NCBI RefSeq assembly: GCF_008831285.2
Contig: NC_045145.1
Location: 22,502,802 to 22,566,801 of the forward strand
DNA: 64,000 nt
DNA from: Nymphaea colorata
Taxonomy: Eukaryota > Streptophyta > Magnoliopsida > Nymphaeales > Nymphaeaceae
Reading direction: 5' to 3'
A program made the translations under genes and the position numbers. The notes under the pieces are model-generated. The model was given only the letters and a program-made list of their open reading frames with translations, ran no database searches and was not told the origin of the DNA. Each line of letters starts with the position of its first letter. Positions within the stretch are counted from its first letter, which is position 1. Of this stretch, positions 10,142 through 22,699 are shown piece by piece.

Positions 10142-11950
10142 TTTTGTGCATAATCGTAACGTTTTTTATTTTTGCCATAACAGTCAGCGGGGACTTTACA
10201 TTGCCAAGCTTCCCACAATGTCTAAGAAAATAACAAATAAGGCCTCTTCTTTTATGTAAATTAAAATATTACTACTATATTACAATTTACATGTGTATTC
10301 CTTGCGGCAGGTATTCATTTCCCTCACGATTATATTGAAGACCGTTTTTATAAAACTAAATAATAGTGTGCATGCAATATGTATTCTACAAACAAGTATT
10401 CTAATATCGCAGTGTTTTATTGTCTTTCCTTTTGTCACTCTAATTGCGTGGGCAGTTCGAATGGATGGATAAAATGTGCCTCAAAAGTACAACTTGAGAC
10501 ATTCTGTGTGAAATTTTCACCTCTTGAGTCCAATATCATGGATTTTTCTTTTCAAAGCCTACTTTGTCCGTTTCAATCTACTTGAAGAAATGTGCTCGAG
10601 CCTTATTCCAGGCAAGTGAGAGATGTCACCTAGAAAAACTTGTCATCAACAACATTTCTTATGCATGAAAACATGTGTCACACATTAATATATTACTGCA
10701 AATCAACAAAACACTTTAAAATGTGATCATCTCCCTTTTTTTACGTGAAAATGAGACCATTTAAATCACATTTTCAGCAAGACAATGTCACATGAAAACT
10801 AAATGAAGTCTCTAGAAACTTATTTAGAGTCTGCAACTCTCACGAGGGTCTAAGAAAGAGTTTTCTCGATGCCTCAAAGAAAACTTGAACTTATATGCCT
10901 TTGAGGAAGTATACTTAGACAAATGAACACAAACATTGTGCTGATTTTTTTGAATGATTAGCTATGTAATTGATTCTTTGCAGAATGAAAGATATCTTAT
11001 TGGGCATAAGGCTTTCAAATTACCCACCATCTCCTTGTTGATCAATATTTTTATTCTAAGCACATTTTAGAAGTGTTTGATAAGAAGAACAATGTGTTTT
11101 TGTAACATATGTGCATAGAGTATATACATAAAATATAGTACTATTTGCTTTGAAGATGCATAGTGTGGTTCTGTCTAGCATTTGATTGTTATATCTAAGG
11201 AAAAACATCCACAATAATACCTTATTTTACTAAAATAAAAACATATTGTTCTCTTGAAAGCCTATTTCATGTATTTCAATCTACTTCCAAAACATGCTAC
11301 AACTTTTTTGAATGCCAGTTGTGTGAGATATATCTGTGAATTAAATAAGCTTGTCTTGAACAACTTGTGGTATGCATGCAAACACGCTCGAAAGTTCTTT
11401 GGGGGTATGTATTCATACCTTGCCACAAACAAAATCCTTTAATGCCACCTCCCTCTTTTTTAGCGAGATTAAGGATCGTTTATTCGCATTTTCTGGATGA
11501 CAAAGTACCTAAAACCTAAAACTGGCTTTTCGACAACTTAGAGAGCTTTTAACCTCAATAAATGTTTAACAAAGCTCTTCCCTATAACCTAAAAAATGTT
11601 GAATTTATATGCTTTGTAGACACAATTTAAGAATCCATTGATGAAAGATCACGATAGCATGCCGATCTTTCCACATAACTTGTGTATATACCATATCTGA
11701 CTACTTAGATGTTGGCTAATTTGATTGAGTCTAAGATTCAGATTTGAATAGACAAAGCCATATCAGAGTTTCTGCAAATAGCGAGAATTAGAAACATATT
11801 CACAATGCCTAACGGGTTAAGCAAGAAAAGCTATGCCTAATGCATGCACAGACAAGTCTCTTCAGAGACATCCGAAAAAAATGCATCCTGCACTGACTAC
11901 TCACGCGACGTGAAATTTCTTTTTGAATTCAACCAAATGAAATCATATAT
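10142..11950. other. A+T-rich interval without genes
   Basis: The interval matches copy B at about 42890-44060, with indels. Two related sub-blocks (about 10560-10760 and 11250-11470) share phrases such as CTTGTCTTGAACAACTTG, CATGCAAACA and CTCCCTCTTTTTTA, so an old internal duplication is likely. No ORF shows a domain. Confidence 0.45.
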
Positions 11951-12014
11951 CATTGAATAAAGTAATCGATAATAGAACCCACGAAACTTTTAATCGTTTA
12001 TCACAGATACTGCT

Positions 12015-12240
12015 TGGCATGGCCCGGCTGCATCGCCTCCTATCCTGGCCGCTGCTCGGCAGTTGTTGGCCAAGGCATTTGATGCCCAGCTTGTCCATGC
12101 AGCGGGAAATCCTGGCCCGGCCACTGTTCGGCCAGGTCTCAACCATTGGGCCGCTGCACGGCCAGGCACCGGTGCTCGGCATCCATGGCCGGCTACTGAC
12201 TGTATGATGCTGCAGAAAGCTGAGGCATGGCCCCATAACC
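12015..12240. other. GC-rich island with CTCGGCCAG words
   Basis: An abrupt GC-rich block in A+T-rich surroundings, carrying repeated GCTCGGCCAG or GCTGCTCGGC words. It aligns with 44213-44440 in copy B, where the repeated words are better preserved. Several overlapping ORFs on both strands result from the composition. Origin is unknown. Confidence 0.5.
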
Positions 12241-12334
12241 TCCCTATTTCCTCCTCGGCCACAGTCAGCCGTCGACCCTCGGCTAACCTCCCTATTTCCT
12301 CCTCGGCCACAGTCAGCCGTCGACCCTCGGCTAA
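12239..12334. repeat. 48-base tandem duplication
   Basis: Two identical 48-base units (12239-12286 and 12287-12334), rich in CCTCGGCCACAGTCAGCC. Copy B has a single diverged unit near 44457-44500, so the duplication is private to copy A and recent. Confidence 0.9.
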
Positions 12335-12429
12335 CTCAGCCTGCTCTAGGGAGATTCCTGTCAGGTGACCTCTCTCCATTATTCCAACTTCCTTGTCAAG
12401 CTTCCATAAGCAAATCAAGCCGTCACGTT

Positions 12430-14150
12430 TCCTTGTCAAGAAAAAAGTTCATGATCACAACCCTGATTTGTTTGGGATTGACCGGAGATCTTATCTTCTT
12501 TTCTGGAGATCTAACCATGCATTTTGATTCGATTGGGTTGGTAAGGTTTAACATTTCAACGATGAAACTAAGATTTTGTGTAAACCAAAATATTGCGATG
12601 TTTAAGATTGTATGCAATCTAGTTGTGATATAATGATATTAGTGTTCCAAAAATTGTATGCAAAGAATATAAATTTGTGCGTTCGTACCTTTCAATCACA
12701 TTGGCATTAATCAGATTCAGATAGAAACAGTCAAGTGAAGTTGAACTCGAGATCAGGATATATAATACTCCCATGTCCAATGAACGTCGATGGGTCCTTT
12801 GGCCTGTGATAGGATTCAGATTCATAGTTAATTAAATAGTGCCCCATCTTTCTGTTCTCGTTAGGATGGCATGTAAATTTAGTTTTGCAAATATGTGAAC
12901 TGAATAAATACGTGCTTACATGAACTGTTTTATGAACTATTGGATGAGTTGAAGTAATATATTCTTCACGTAGGACCCCATCATACTTTGTTAAAAAACT
13001 AACTTTGTATGTGATACCATGTCTTAATTAAGTGGATCAAACATTTTAAGAACACTGCACATAGCTTTCATATTCAGTCAGTTTATAAATGTGATTCATA
13101 GAATATATTGATTGAACAAATATGAAAAACTGTATGAATTCTTCTTAAAATATATTGGTTAGTCACTATATGTGGGCTGTAGCGTGAGATGTACATCAAA
13201 TTAGTAGAATGGTATCACCATGGAAGGAAGGAGGTTGCTTCCTCCATAAGACTTGTCAAGATGTGAGGAGGGATTTTCACACGATAAAGGCACTCCCAAA
13301 GAAAAAAGAAACAAAAAACGTGGTCCGCATCCAGATCTAACTTTGATCGCATCACTATCAGGTTTGAAATTTTAATTGCTATCAGTGGTGGAGTCATCAT
13401 GTGGCTCATCCAGCTTCACAAGTTTGTTTAATTTTATGTTAAATGTTTGATATATCTATTGTTTATATGTATAAGTATCCCGAAAAGAATCATAGATATT
13501 AAATTAGTGTATTTTCCATTCAAAATTTTTGACTCCGCAACAAATGAGGTTCATATACTCTTGACCTGGTTCCTGAATGTTTCTCATGTGTGGAGCCAAG
13601 GGGGCCTGCATCGATCCTGACCCCACTTAAAAAAAAAGTTTTAAAAAAATATAAATTTTAAAAAAATTTACTTGTTTTATATAAAAAATTTGAAAATTGA
13701 TATTTTGACTCGTGTCAAAATTTAAAAAATTTAATTAGACAATCTTCATAAAAAATAAAAAATTTATGGCTCCACTCCTCCAATTCCCGCTTGTTAGCTG
13801 GGAAATATCCACTCACAAACTCATATCACATTCAGAGGAGTGTTGGAAAAAGTATGCATTTGTCTCCTTCTCAGCTTCTTCTCTCGTCCCATTCTTGGTT
13901 GCCGATGAAGTGCCACAACAGCCCAGAAAGCTGAAAAAATAAATTTTAAGAGAAAAAAGACTGAAATGTCCTGTTTTTGGCACAAAACACACGAAAAGGC
14001 GTTCAGCTTTTCTTTTTTTATATGTTTTATCAATTTATGTAATTGTCAGATTCTCCGACATAGACGTCAATACTAGTCGGTTAGTTTTAAAACACTTGTG
14101 TATAATTTTACATGCTACATTTCCCATGCGATCCCTACATGTGTATTTAT
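12430..14150. other. A+T-rich interval without genes
   Basis: The interval aligns with copy B at 44590-46660 (which has a solo LTR inserted at 44828). It contains A- and T-rich runs near 13628-13770. The ORFs present are short and lack domains. Confidence 0.45.
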
Positions 14151-14585
14151 GTTCAAACTTATCTGTCCGAAAAACGGCAGAGGGATAGGCCCTCAACCTT
14201 TATTGATAAGAAATGAAATATTTACATCAAAAAATTATAGGATCCCAAAAAAAGGGGATGAAGACCATTAAACATTTGCATCAGCAACAACATCCCAATC
14301 TGCTGGGAGTTCCTTCCACTCATGAAAGTGGTTACCTTCATTAGCCAAGAAAAAAAGAACTATGGTACTAGCTGGATATAGGTTGTCAATCTGTAAAGAT
14401 ACAAGATGTTGTTCAGTCTTGCTGTATTTAGCAATCAACCTGGGTTGTCTTCTAGCAGCTCTGTTGATCTATTGCAGCCATCGCTTGTTGTTGGCTTGGA
14501 GAACAATCGGCTTATGCTCTTAAGTGACCACCTCTAGACAAAAATTCAGAAACTAAGTTTCACCCATAGAGGTAGAGGGCTTTGA

Positions 14586-15240
14586 TCACTTGACTACTGC
14601 ACAAGTAATGGTGCCATTTCTCAATTTAACCATAGCAGCTAACCCCAAAGTGTGGTTCCTCTCCCACGAGACAATCTGGACTATTGCCCCGCTATCCCTC
14701 TTCAGGCTCCAACTTTCCATCCATATGCCTACAAGTGACCACATTCTTAGGCATTTCGAAGAATAACTATCATTCTCCATGCTAAAAAAGAACTCCATGC
14801 ACTGTTCCCATACCCAATTTGCAATAGATCCTCTTATTGTTAGGGTGTCATGCCTCAGTTGGTTTCTGAATCATCACATACACCAAATCAAAATGTGGAA
14901 GACAATTAATCTGAATTTTTGTAAAAACTTATAACCTTTTCTCTTCTTCCCCCAAGCCTTGAAAGCTTCTTTAGTGGATCCTCTAGGGGAAGGCCATACG
15001 CCACATCTAGAATCCAAAAATTGCCACACGTTCTTCACCACTTTGCAACCAGTAATCAAATGGGTAACTGATTCCCCTGCACGATGGCAGAGGGGGCACA
15101 TGGATGCCAAAATGATACCTCTCTTATACAAATTATCATCTGTTAGCAACTTCTCTTCACATGCTAGGTATAGCGTCCAGGATGCTCTTGGAGGCCCAAA
15201 CCTGACCCAGATAGTCTTCCTCTAATATTCGACCTGACCT
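14586..15240 (-). pseudogene. LINE ORF2 C-terminal region with zf-RVT
   Basis: The minus-strand frame at 15149-14874 has the spacing of the zf-RVT domain that follows plant LINE reverse transcriptases: MCPLCHRAGESVTHLITGC, with the Cys, Cys, His and Cys ligands. Further downstream (14798-14586) the frame remains partly open without a domain I can assign with confidence. An RNase H domain could be expected here, but I cannot see its signature. Confidence 0.7.
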
Positions 15241-17112
15241 TTAGAGCGAAGTTATTGCCATATCGTGCCTAGAATTAATGGCCTTACCTTGCCCTTTCCA
15301 AACAATCTCATCCACATCATTTCTAGTCAAGGATTTAGGGGAGGGAAGGCAAGTGCCAGGAAACATATGTTGTATGAGAGCTTCTGCCCGATTGTAGGAT
15401 GAGGTCACCATTTGGTAGGTTGTAACATTTGGTTGGTCCACCTGCATGTTCACCTCTAATAAGTGATGGATTCTATTAAGTAGGCATTCCAACTATTGGT
15501 CTTTCCAAAACTTAACTGTAGTTCTACTCTTGACTTTCCAACTAACACCCTCCCTAATGAGTTTCCATGCTCTAAACATACCCATCCAACAATTAGAGGC
15601 ACAACGTTGCTGGTTGATGTCCCATAAGCTTGAGTTACAAAGATACTTACCCCTGACATAAGTAACCCAAACTGAGTCTGCAGAAAGCACACGAACAGCC
15701 AAGAAAGCTAAGGCCTCATCATTGACTTTCCTGTGACATCTAATGCCCAAGCCACCTTCAGATTTCAGGAGGGAAGCTTTAGACCACGGGATTAGATGGA
15801 AGTGTCTCTTCTAAACATTATCACCCCACAGAAATTTGGAACATAAGCATTCTGCCTATTTGATGGTGCTGCTAGGTAATTGGAAAACCATACTCTAGTA
15901 GTTGGGAATCGTAGCCAAGACGCTATTAACAAGGCACAATCAACCCAAGTAAGATAAGAGTTTTTGCTTCCAGGCAGTTAGTTTGCTTTCCATCTTAATA
16001 AGCAATACATGACACTAGTTAGTGGAAAGCTTCTCCACTTGAAGTGGCAACCCCAAGTACTTGAGAGGCAAGGATCCAACTGCCCATCCTAACTCAGTTG
16101 CCACATATTGAATCTCTGATCTACTGACGTTAAAGCTCACCACCTGGCTTTTTTCTGGGTTAACTACCAACCCTGAATTAACTTTGATTACCCCAAGCAG
16201 CTCTTTAAATTTGCGAATGGAAGGCCAATGATAAGCTGAAAAAAACAAAAAGTCATCAGCGAACATAATAGAGGAAATGGGGTTTCTCGATTTACCAGCT
16301 TGCGACAATCTGATGTTTTTATACAGGGTTGCTTGCTGGAAGGTCCTACTAATCATCTCTGCTACCACTAAAAAACAGGTAAGGAGAGAGCAGGTCACCC
16401 TATCGAAGCTCCCTTTTCACCGGAAACCAGGGTCCTTACCTACCATTAATCAATACTGCCATGGAGAAAGAACTTACAATCTTCATAATCCTCTCAATCC
16501 ACTTATTGTCAAACCCAAGGTGGTGAAGAGCTCATTCTAGAAAAGCCCAACTAACTCGATCATAAGCTTTACTTAGATCAATATTATAACACAAAGCATT
16601 CCCTTTCCTAGTGGCAAGGGAATGGAAGACTTCGTGGCCCAACAAAAAACTTTCTTGAATGTTGCGACCTTTATGGAAAGCATGCTGGTTGGCTAAAATC
16701 ACCCTCCCAAGGATTGGGCACATCCTATTGACCATGACCCTACTGATAATTTTAACCAAACAATTAGTCAAAGAAATAGGCCTGAAATTTGAAAGATGTG
16801 AATTTACCGTCGTCTTAGGGATGAGAACCAGATGCGTCTGATTGGCTTTATGGACCAGCCTGCCTTTGACAAGAAATCTCTGACAACATTGCAAATATCT
16901 GTTTTGACCACTTCCCAGTTGGACTGATAAAATCTGAAATTAAAGCGATCCGGCCCTAGAGCCGAATCGCCATTAGCACCCATGACAGCTTCTTTGGTTT
17001 CATGCTCTATTATTGAATTGAGTAGACCTGTATTATCATCTTCTGTAACCTTAGGTCCGTCAATATGTGTACAAGGCAAGGATAAGGATCCAAAAGACGT
17101 ATCCTGCCCCAA
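15241..17112 (-). pseudogene. LINE ORF2 reverse transcriptase
   Basis: Several minus-strand frames join into a LINE RT. The first (17112-16804) begins the fingers region with GPDRFNFRFYQ. The second (16894-16532) carries LVLIPKT, FRPISLTN and NIDLSKAYDRVSW, which includes a catalytic aspartate. The third (16398-16015) carries the active-site box FADD (the YADD equivalent) and PLKYLGLPL of the thumb-side region. Frames 15750-15241 continue toward zf-RVT. At least three frame changes and several stops make it non-functional. Confidence 0.88.
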
Positions 17113-17422
17113 AAACTAATAGAAATGGTCTGAGACTGCTTGTATCACTTCTGTAGGATCTGTCATAGTAATATCCCCAATAATAATTTGGAGAATTTTG
17201 TTTCTTCTTCTTCGCGTTTTGACCACTTCATGGAAAAAACAAGTGTTAGCATTGCCACTCTTTTAACCACTTCATGCGAGACTTCTACCTCCAATAGTCT
17301 TCCTCCATCTGTAAAAGTTTGGTGAGTCTGGCCTTCAAGAATCTTTCCTCCACTACCACCTGCAGGGAACCCCGTTCAGCCTGAATTTGGAGATTAACAA
17401 TATCCTGCCGAATGGAACCAAT

Positions 17423-18330
17423 CTATGAGGTCAAGTGTTCTTTAGCCTCTCTAGCCCATCGACTAAGCCTTGCTTTGAGCTCTTGAAGTTTGGATCGGCA
17501 CTGAATCATCGGGTAGCCAGTGAACTTTTGATTCAATACCGAATGGCTGATTTCTAAGCAGTCTGCCTTTGCCTGCCAGAAATTGAAGAACCTAAAAACA
17601 CTTTTCGCAAGGAGGGAATCATTAATCCTCTCTAACCTCACCACCACCGGGTTATGATCGGAAGAGGACCTCAGAAGCAAGGAGACTTTGGACAGCTGAC
17701 AAATATCTAGCCAACTATGATTAAAAAATACTCTGTCAAGAAGGCACATCACATTTCTATCGCCACACCTATTGTTAGACCAAGAAAATTGAAGTGTTCA
17801 TCTGAACGCTCCACCAAGTTGGATGAAGCAATGAAATTCCAAAAAACGGAGAAGGCAGCAGCTGCAGGGGCACGACCAGATTTCTCTATAGCACTTAATA
17901 TGGAATTGAAATCTCCTAGGCAAATAAGAAGATTCAGAACAGCCATGATCACCGATTGGAGATCCCAAAACTGATGCTTGCGGATTCTAAAATCAAGAGA
18001 CAAGTATACTCTGATGACATTGAAAAATTCCATAGTACTCTTAGATTGGAACAAACAATTAATCCAACATCCAGCAAGAAAATGAGAGATTAGAGTAACT
18101 TCAGTATCATCCCATATCACCAAAATCCTAGCCCATTCCCCTTCAAAACCCGCATTAGACAAAATACGGTAGTGAGGAAATTTAAGTTGAAATCTGATCA
18201 TACCTTCTGTGGACAGTTTGGGATCAATAAGGATTGTTACTACGGGTTTTAGTTTGGAGAGCAGCATCGTAAGATCCCGCCGCGATGCTGGACTCACCAC
18301 TCCGTGTATATTCCAGCTAACTATCTTCAT
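17423..18330 (-). pseudogene. LINE ORF2 endonuclease domain
   Basis: The frame 18330-17749 starts MKIVSWNIHG, the first motif of the exonuclease-endonuclease-phosphatase fold, and later has LGDFN. After a frame break, 17752-17423 gives RVFFNHSWL and SSDHNPVVV, the catalytic His-containing motif near the C-terminus. The enzyme would nick target DNA for target-primed reverse transcription. The usual acidic motif after the first block (PEPK-like or ETK) reads IDPKLS here, so the catalytic Glu appears lost. Confidence 0.85.
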
Positions 18331-19967
18331 GGACCACCAAGGCCATCTCCAGGTCAGCTCTATCCTCGGTCCTTGTCAAAGAGACTGCAGACCCAACATT
18401 CACTTCTTCCTCCATAGAGAGAGGCGCTGGTACATCAGAACCTACAATAATGGAAAATATATCACTGGCTTTTTTGCGACTAACCTTACCCTTTGAATTT
18501 CCTTGATTATTTTTGTTGGAAGGAAGCTCAATTAGGTTGTCTGGTTCCGAATGCGTAGAAGCCTTTCTCTTGAATTGACTAACTAACTTACAATTAAGTC
18601 CTCTAGTGCTTTTGCCACTAATCTTGCTTTTCCGGCCACTGTCATGCTCACCATCGTTAATTACATTCTCATTTTCTACTTCCATTTGGCCCTGCTCAGT
18701 AAAGCCTGGGGGCCCTTGGACTATGTCATCGACCTCTACTGGAGACTCATGGTTGTGACAGGTGGTATCTATGGGCTGGTTCATCTGCATACTAACTGCA
18801 TACTAACTCTGTTGATGTTTCCTTCCTTTTGGCCTACCTCCTGGTCATGTAAGGTTTGCTTGATAATATCTGTAGCAATAATGGAAAAAACCGGGGCATG
18901 CAAGGGAGTAGCTGCTCCCTCCTGCTCATTGCCTGCCAAAGGGGCCAAAAGATTTTCACCTCCCAATGCTTCAAATCTGTTTGCCCGAGTAGCTTGAGTT
19001 CCTTTGGCTGCTTGCTTTCTCATATTGAACTTTACTTGCGCACTTCGAACCAGCCATCCTCTGAGACCGTACTTGCTTCCCTGTTAGTTGAGCTTGTGCT
19101 AGTTGTGGAAACACATGAAGTACGAAATTTGACTTTTGATTCATATTCAATCACCTGAGCGATGACATTTCCATCTTCCATCCTCATTTTAAAATCTGGA
19201 ATAGGCTGGTAGCCGATGGGGACTTCTATTTGGATTCTAGCAAACCCATTTCTTTCCACCCATCGGGTGCATTGATCTGTTGAGATAAATTTAGAGTCCA
19301 AGATCGCTGCTACATCCTCGAACACCTCATCCCGCCACATCTCCATTGGGAAGTTTGGCAATCTGATCCAATTGCGGACTCTGTTGGTGGCCTCCACCTT
19401 CATGGGTTGCCCAGGCTTCCAACAATTAGCTATAAGTACTTTGGTCCCCACCCTCGAAGCTTCAGGAGTCAGGATGGCATTGATTTCTTCTTCTAAAGCA
19501 ATGCGAATGATGAAATTCCCTTTCCCTACCACTGGAAACTGAACAGAGGGGTAGTCAGCCCACTGCTTCTTAAGGGTAATAAAAATAAATGGGTAATCGA
19601 ATCTCCTACTCCCATTGTTTCCTGCCATTGCCCCAATAGCTGCAAAATCACATCTCTTCATCATCGCCTTATAGGCCACTTTGGGAACGAACAACTGTCT
19701 TTCCCCGTCAACTTCTCTGATCTCACAAGGAGGAATGGGCTCCCCCAATCCTTTCTCCTTCCCTTCAATGATTGCAGATCAAGGGCGACTAATCGCCCCA
19801 CCAACCCAGCCCTGTTCACCATCCTTGCTGAAACCCCGCTGCATGACTATGAATCCACCCGTTGAAGAGCGACCCAAACCCTGACTACTCATAGCACCTT
19901 CCATAGCTCTCCTTTCCCTCCCCCCAGGAAGAGGAACGCTGAAACCCTCCCCTTCGAAAACTTCCAC
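18317..19967 (-). pseudogene. LINE ORF1 (DUF4283-like nucleic-acid binding)
   Basis: The frame begins near 19967 and is interrupted by a TGA near 19780 that looks like CGA to TGA decay. It reopens to 19032 with the plant LINE ORF1 region: an RFDYPFIFITLKKQW block, a central WKPGQPMKVEA motif and W-R-D-E-VF before a basic stretch. A frame break follows, then a charged tail (19023-18781 and 18790-18317) with lysine- and serine-rich runs that ends just past the ORF2 start. ORF1 proteins bind the LINE RNA and act as chaperones. I see no CCHC knuckle in this copy. Confidence 0.75.
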
Positions 19968-20030
19968 CAGACCTTTCTTACTCTCTCACTTAGCCCTCCG
20001 CTGAAGGTCCCTCACACTCAGTTCAAACTT

Positions 20031-20977
20031 TATATCCTTAACGCTGGATATATTTGGACCATGAATTCCAAAAACATGAAAAAGAATGAAAACTAAAGAG
20101 GAGATGAGTGGGTATATATATATATATAAAGACTCTGAATATTCAGAATTACTCAACCATCTCATCAAAATTTTTCATCTAAAGCATATGGTGATTAAAA
20201 AAACAAGTCCTCACAAACGGATGGTGTCAGTGCTAGACAACCTAAATCTAAGTCAACATCCTCAGTCTTTGCATACATGCACTTGTCAGCATTATGAAAA
20301 GTTAGAATAGTTCTAAGATCACATCACTATTCAATTGGGACTGACCCATGATCTTAAGGGAATAGGAAGGTCTGTCCTTGTATAAAGACCTTAAAACCCC
20401 TCGCTTTGTTTTTTTTTTTTTCATTCTCTGTACATTGTTTAATGCATGTCAAAGTCAGGGTTCACTAAAAAAAGCTGGTTCTATATAGTATATACACATC
20501 TAAGTATGCAAAAAAGGTTATAAGCCAGATCGTATAATGACAAGAATATCCCTAGTCAATGGCAAAGGGAGCCTTATATAGAAAAAAAAGGAAAAAAGGT
20601 AAAAAAGAAAGAGTAAATCTTTAAAAAAATCCCAAAAATGTCACTTATAAGGTAAAAAAGAAAGAGTAAATCTTTAATATACATAACTACAATTACATTT
20701 GCAACCAAATGTTACTACAGATAACCAAAAACTGAATTTCCATTTTCTGCATGTAAGCAAATTCAAATAGATGATTGGATTTTATACTAAACTTGGATGT
20801 AGCTAATTTCTGGATTTTGATTTAGTAATAATAATATATAAATGAAGGACATGATAAGGAGGAAAGTTTGGATTTCTAAGGAGCCTTGAATCTACTTGTC
20901 TGTGTATATATACATACAAATCCCTACTTAGCTCATTCTCGCCAGCAAGAACCATCGCCCCCACCTTCCTTAACATC
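20031..20977. other. A+T-rich interval with partial internal duplication
   Basis: Positions about 20085-20660 resemble 21660-22270, sharing AGAGGAGATG, a TA run, a CATCTAAAGCATA block, GCATACATGCACTTGTCAGC and AGACTGACCC. They also resemble copy B at 46700-47290. A has two diverged units where B has one. No gene is visible. The small minus-strand ORF at 21015-20803 has no recognised family. Confidence 0.5.
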
Positions 20978-21196
20978 CTCCCTTTCCTTCTCTTTCTCCT
21001 GCAATCTTCTGCCACATTCTCTATTTTTTTGATATTTTTATTTCTACATTTTACTTTTGAACATTTTACCTTTTACTTTTAGACACTACATTTTACTTTT
21101 TGTTTCATTACGTCACTCATAAATGATAAAAGAGAGAAGAAAACAAAAGAGGAAGAGGAATCCACCTTTCCAGTTCTCTTGATCTTCAGCCAACCC

Positions 21197-21254
<58 letters not shown>

Positions 21255-21541
21255 CTTTTTATACAGAAGGTGGGTTTTATACAGAAGGTGGGTTAGCTGT
21301 AGATCAAGAGAGTTGAAAAAATAAAAGAGAAGGTGGATTCCACTTCCTCTTTTGTTTACCTCTCTTTTTTACCATTTAGGAGTGATGTAACGGAACAAAA
21401 AGTAAAATGAAAAGTAAAAAGGTTTGAAAAAAAGAATCCTAAAATAAAAGGTAAAGTGTTAAAAAGTAAAATATAGAAATAAAAATATCAAAAAATAGAG
21501 AATGTAGCTTAAGATTGCATGAGAAAGAAAAGAAAATGGGG
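20978..21541. repeat. Foldback hairpin (MITE-like) with (TA)n centre
   Basis: Two arms, about 20978-21205 and 21253-21541, are reverse complements with scattered mismatches. A pure TA run (21206-21252) forms the loop. The left arm reads GATCTTCAGCCAACCCATC near the centre and the right arm reads the complement, with the word ACAGAAGGTGGGTT duplicated. The structure is absent from copy B. Clear target-site duplications were not found. Confidence 0.75.
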
Positions 21542-21795
21542 ACATTTTTGAGACACTATATTTTTTAAATAATAATCATCAATGAGTAAATAGTCATTTA
21601 GTATAACTTCAATCATATCTATGATTGGGTATTTCTATAAGTATGCGTAAAAACGTCATTTTTTTTTATGATGTCATTCTTAGACAACCTAAATCGAAGT
21701 CAACCTCCTCAATCTCTCTGCATACATGCACTTGTCAGCATTATGGAATACAAAAACATAAAAAAAGAAAGAATATTAAAGAGGAGATGGTTGTG

Positions 21796-21796
<1 letters not shown>

Positions 21797-21836
<40 letters not shown>
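21797..21836. repeat. (TA)n microsatellite
   Basis: A pure TA run. The equivalent runs at 20114-20128 and 46785-46815 differ in length. Confidence 0.9.
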
Positions 21837-21837
<1 letters not shown>

Positions 21838-22699
21838 TCAATATTCAAATCACTCAATCATCCAGCCAAAATTGTTCATCTAAAGCATATAGTATTAAAA
21901 AAACAAGTTCTCACAGAACGTGGTTTTGGCCTAAAAAAATCTTTTTTTTATGGTGTCATGATCCACTGTCTCTGCATACATGCACTTGTCAGCATTGAAA
22001 AGTTTGATTAGACGTCACTATTCAATTGAGACTGACCCAAGATCTTAAGAGAATTAGGAAGATCTGTCCTTGTGTAAAGACCATAAAACCCCTCACTTTG
22101 TTGTTGTTTTTTTCGCTGGTTTATTCTAAGTATGCAAAAAAGTTATAAGTCAGATGGTATAATGACAAGAATATCCCTAATCAATGGCAAAGGGAGCCCT
22201 ATAAAGAAAAAAAAAAGGTAAAAAAAAAAAGTTAATCTTATGAAAAAAAATCCCAAAAAATGTCACTTATAACTGCTTATCACAAATAAATTTTGTTTGT
22301 CAAAGTTAGGAAACATCCATATCCATAAGTTACTAATGCCAAGATAACCCAAGATAAAAAGTGAACATTTGTTTGTCTTTAGTAGTAAAAGGATATTTAT
22401 ATATATACACTTAACTATAACCTAATACCTAAGGTTATGACTTTTCTTATATTTAGAGGCTTTTCTAAGCAACTAACCATAGGAAATCAATATTCATTTA
22501 TAAAAGCACAAAAGTTGACGTTTTTTTCTTTTTGTGAATTAAATTTTATAATTAAGCTGAAAAGCTTGGACAATTCAACTAGTCTATTGGAAAATCAAAG
22601 CATAACACGGAACACAAAAACACTCTACTTCGAAAAACAAAGAATGACATGTGCAAGAAAAGTAGCTGAAGAAGAAATCTGAGTTTTACTTATGCAGCA

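Larger units (their letters stand above)
14161..20020 (-). mobile_element. Near full-length LINE, decayed
   Basis: A 5.86-kb insertion flanked by the 10-base direct repeat GTTCAAACTT (14151-14160 and 20021-20030). Copy B keeps the single uninterrupted target near 46695. On the minus strand it reads ORF1 with a DUF4283-like region, then ORF2 with an apurinic-type endonuclease, reverse transcriptase and a zinc-binding zf-RVT domain. This is the order of plant L1-type LINEs. The 3' end (left) does not show a clear poly-A tail. It ends near a TTTTTCGGACAG string. All frames are interrupted. Confidence 0.93.
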
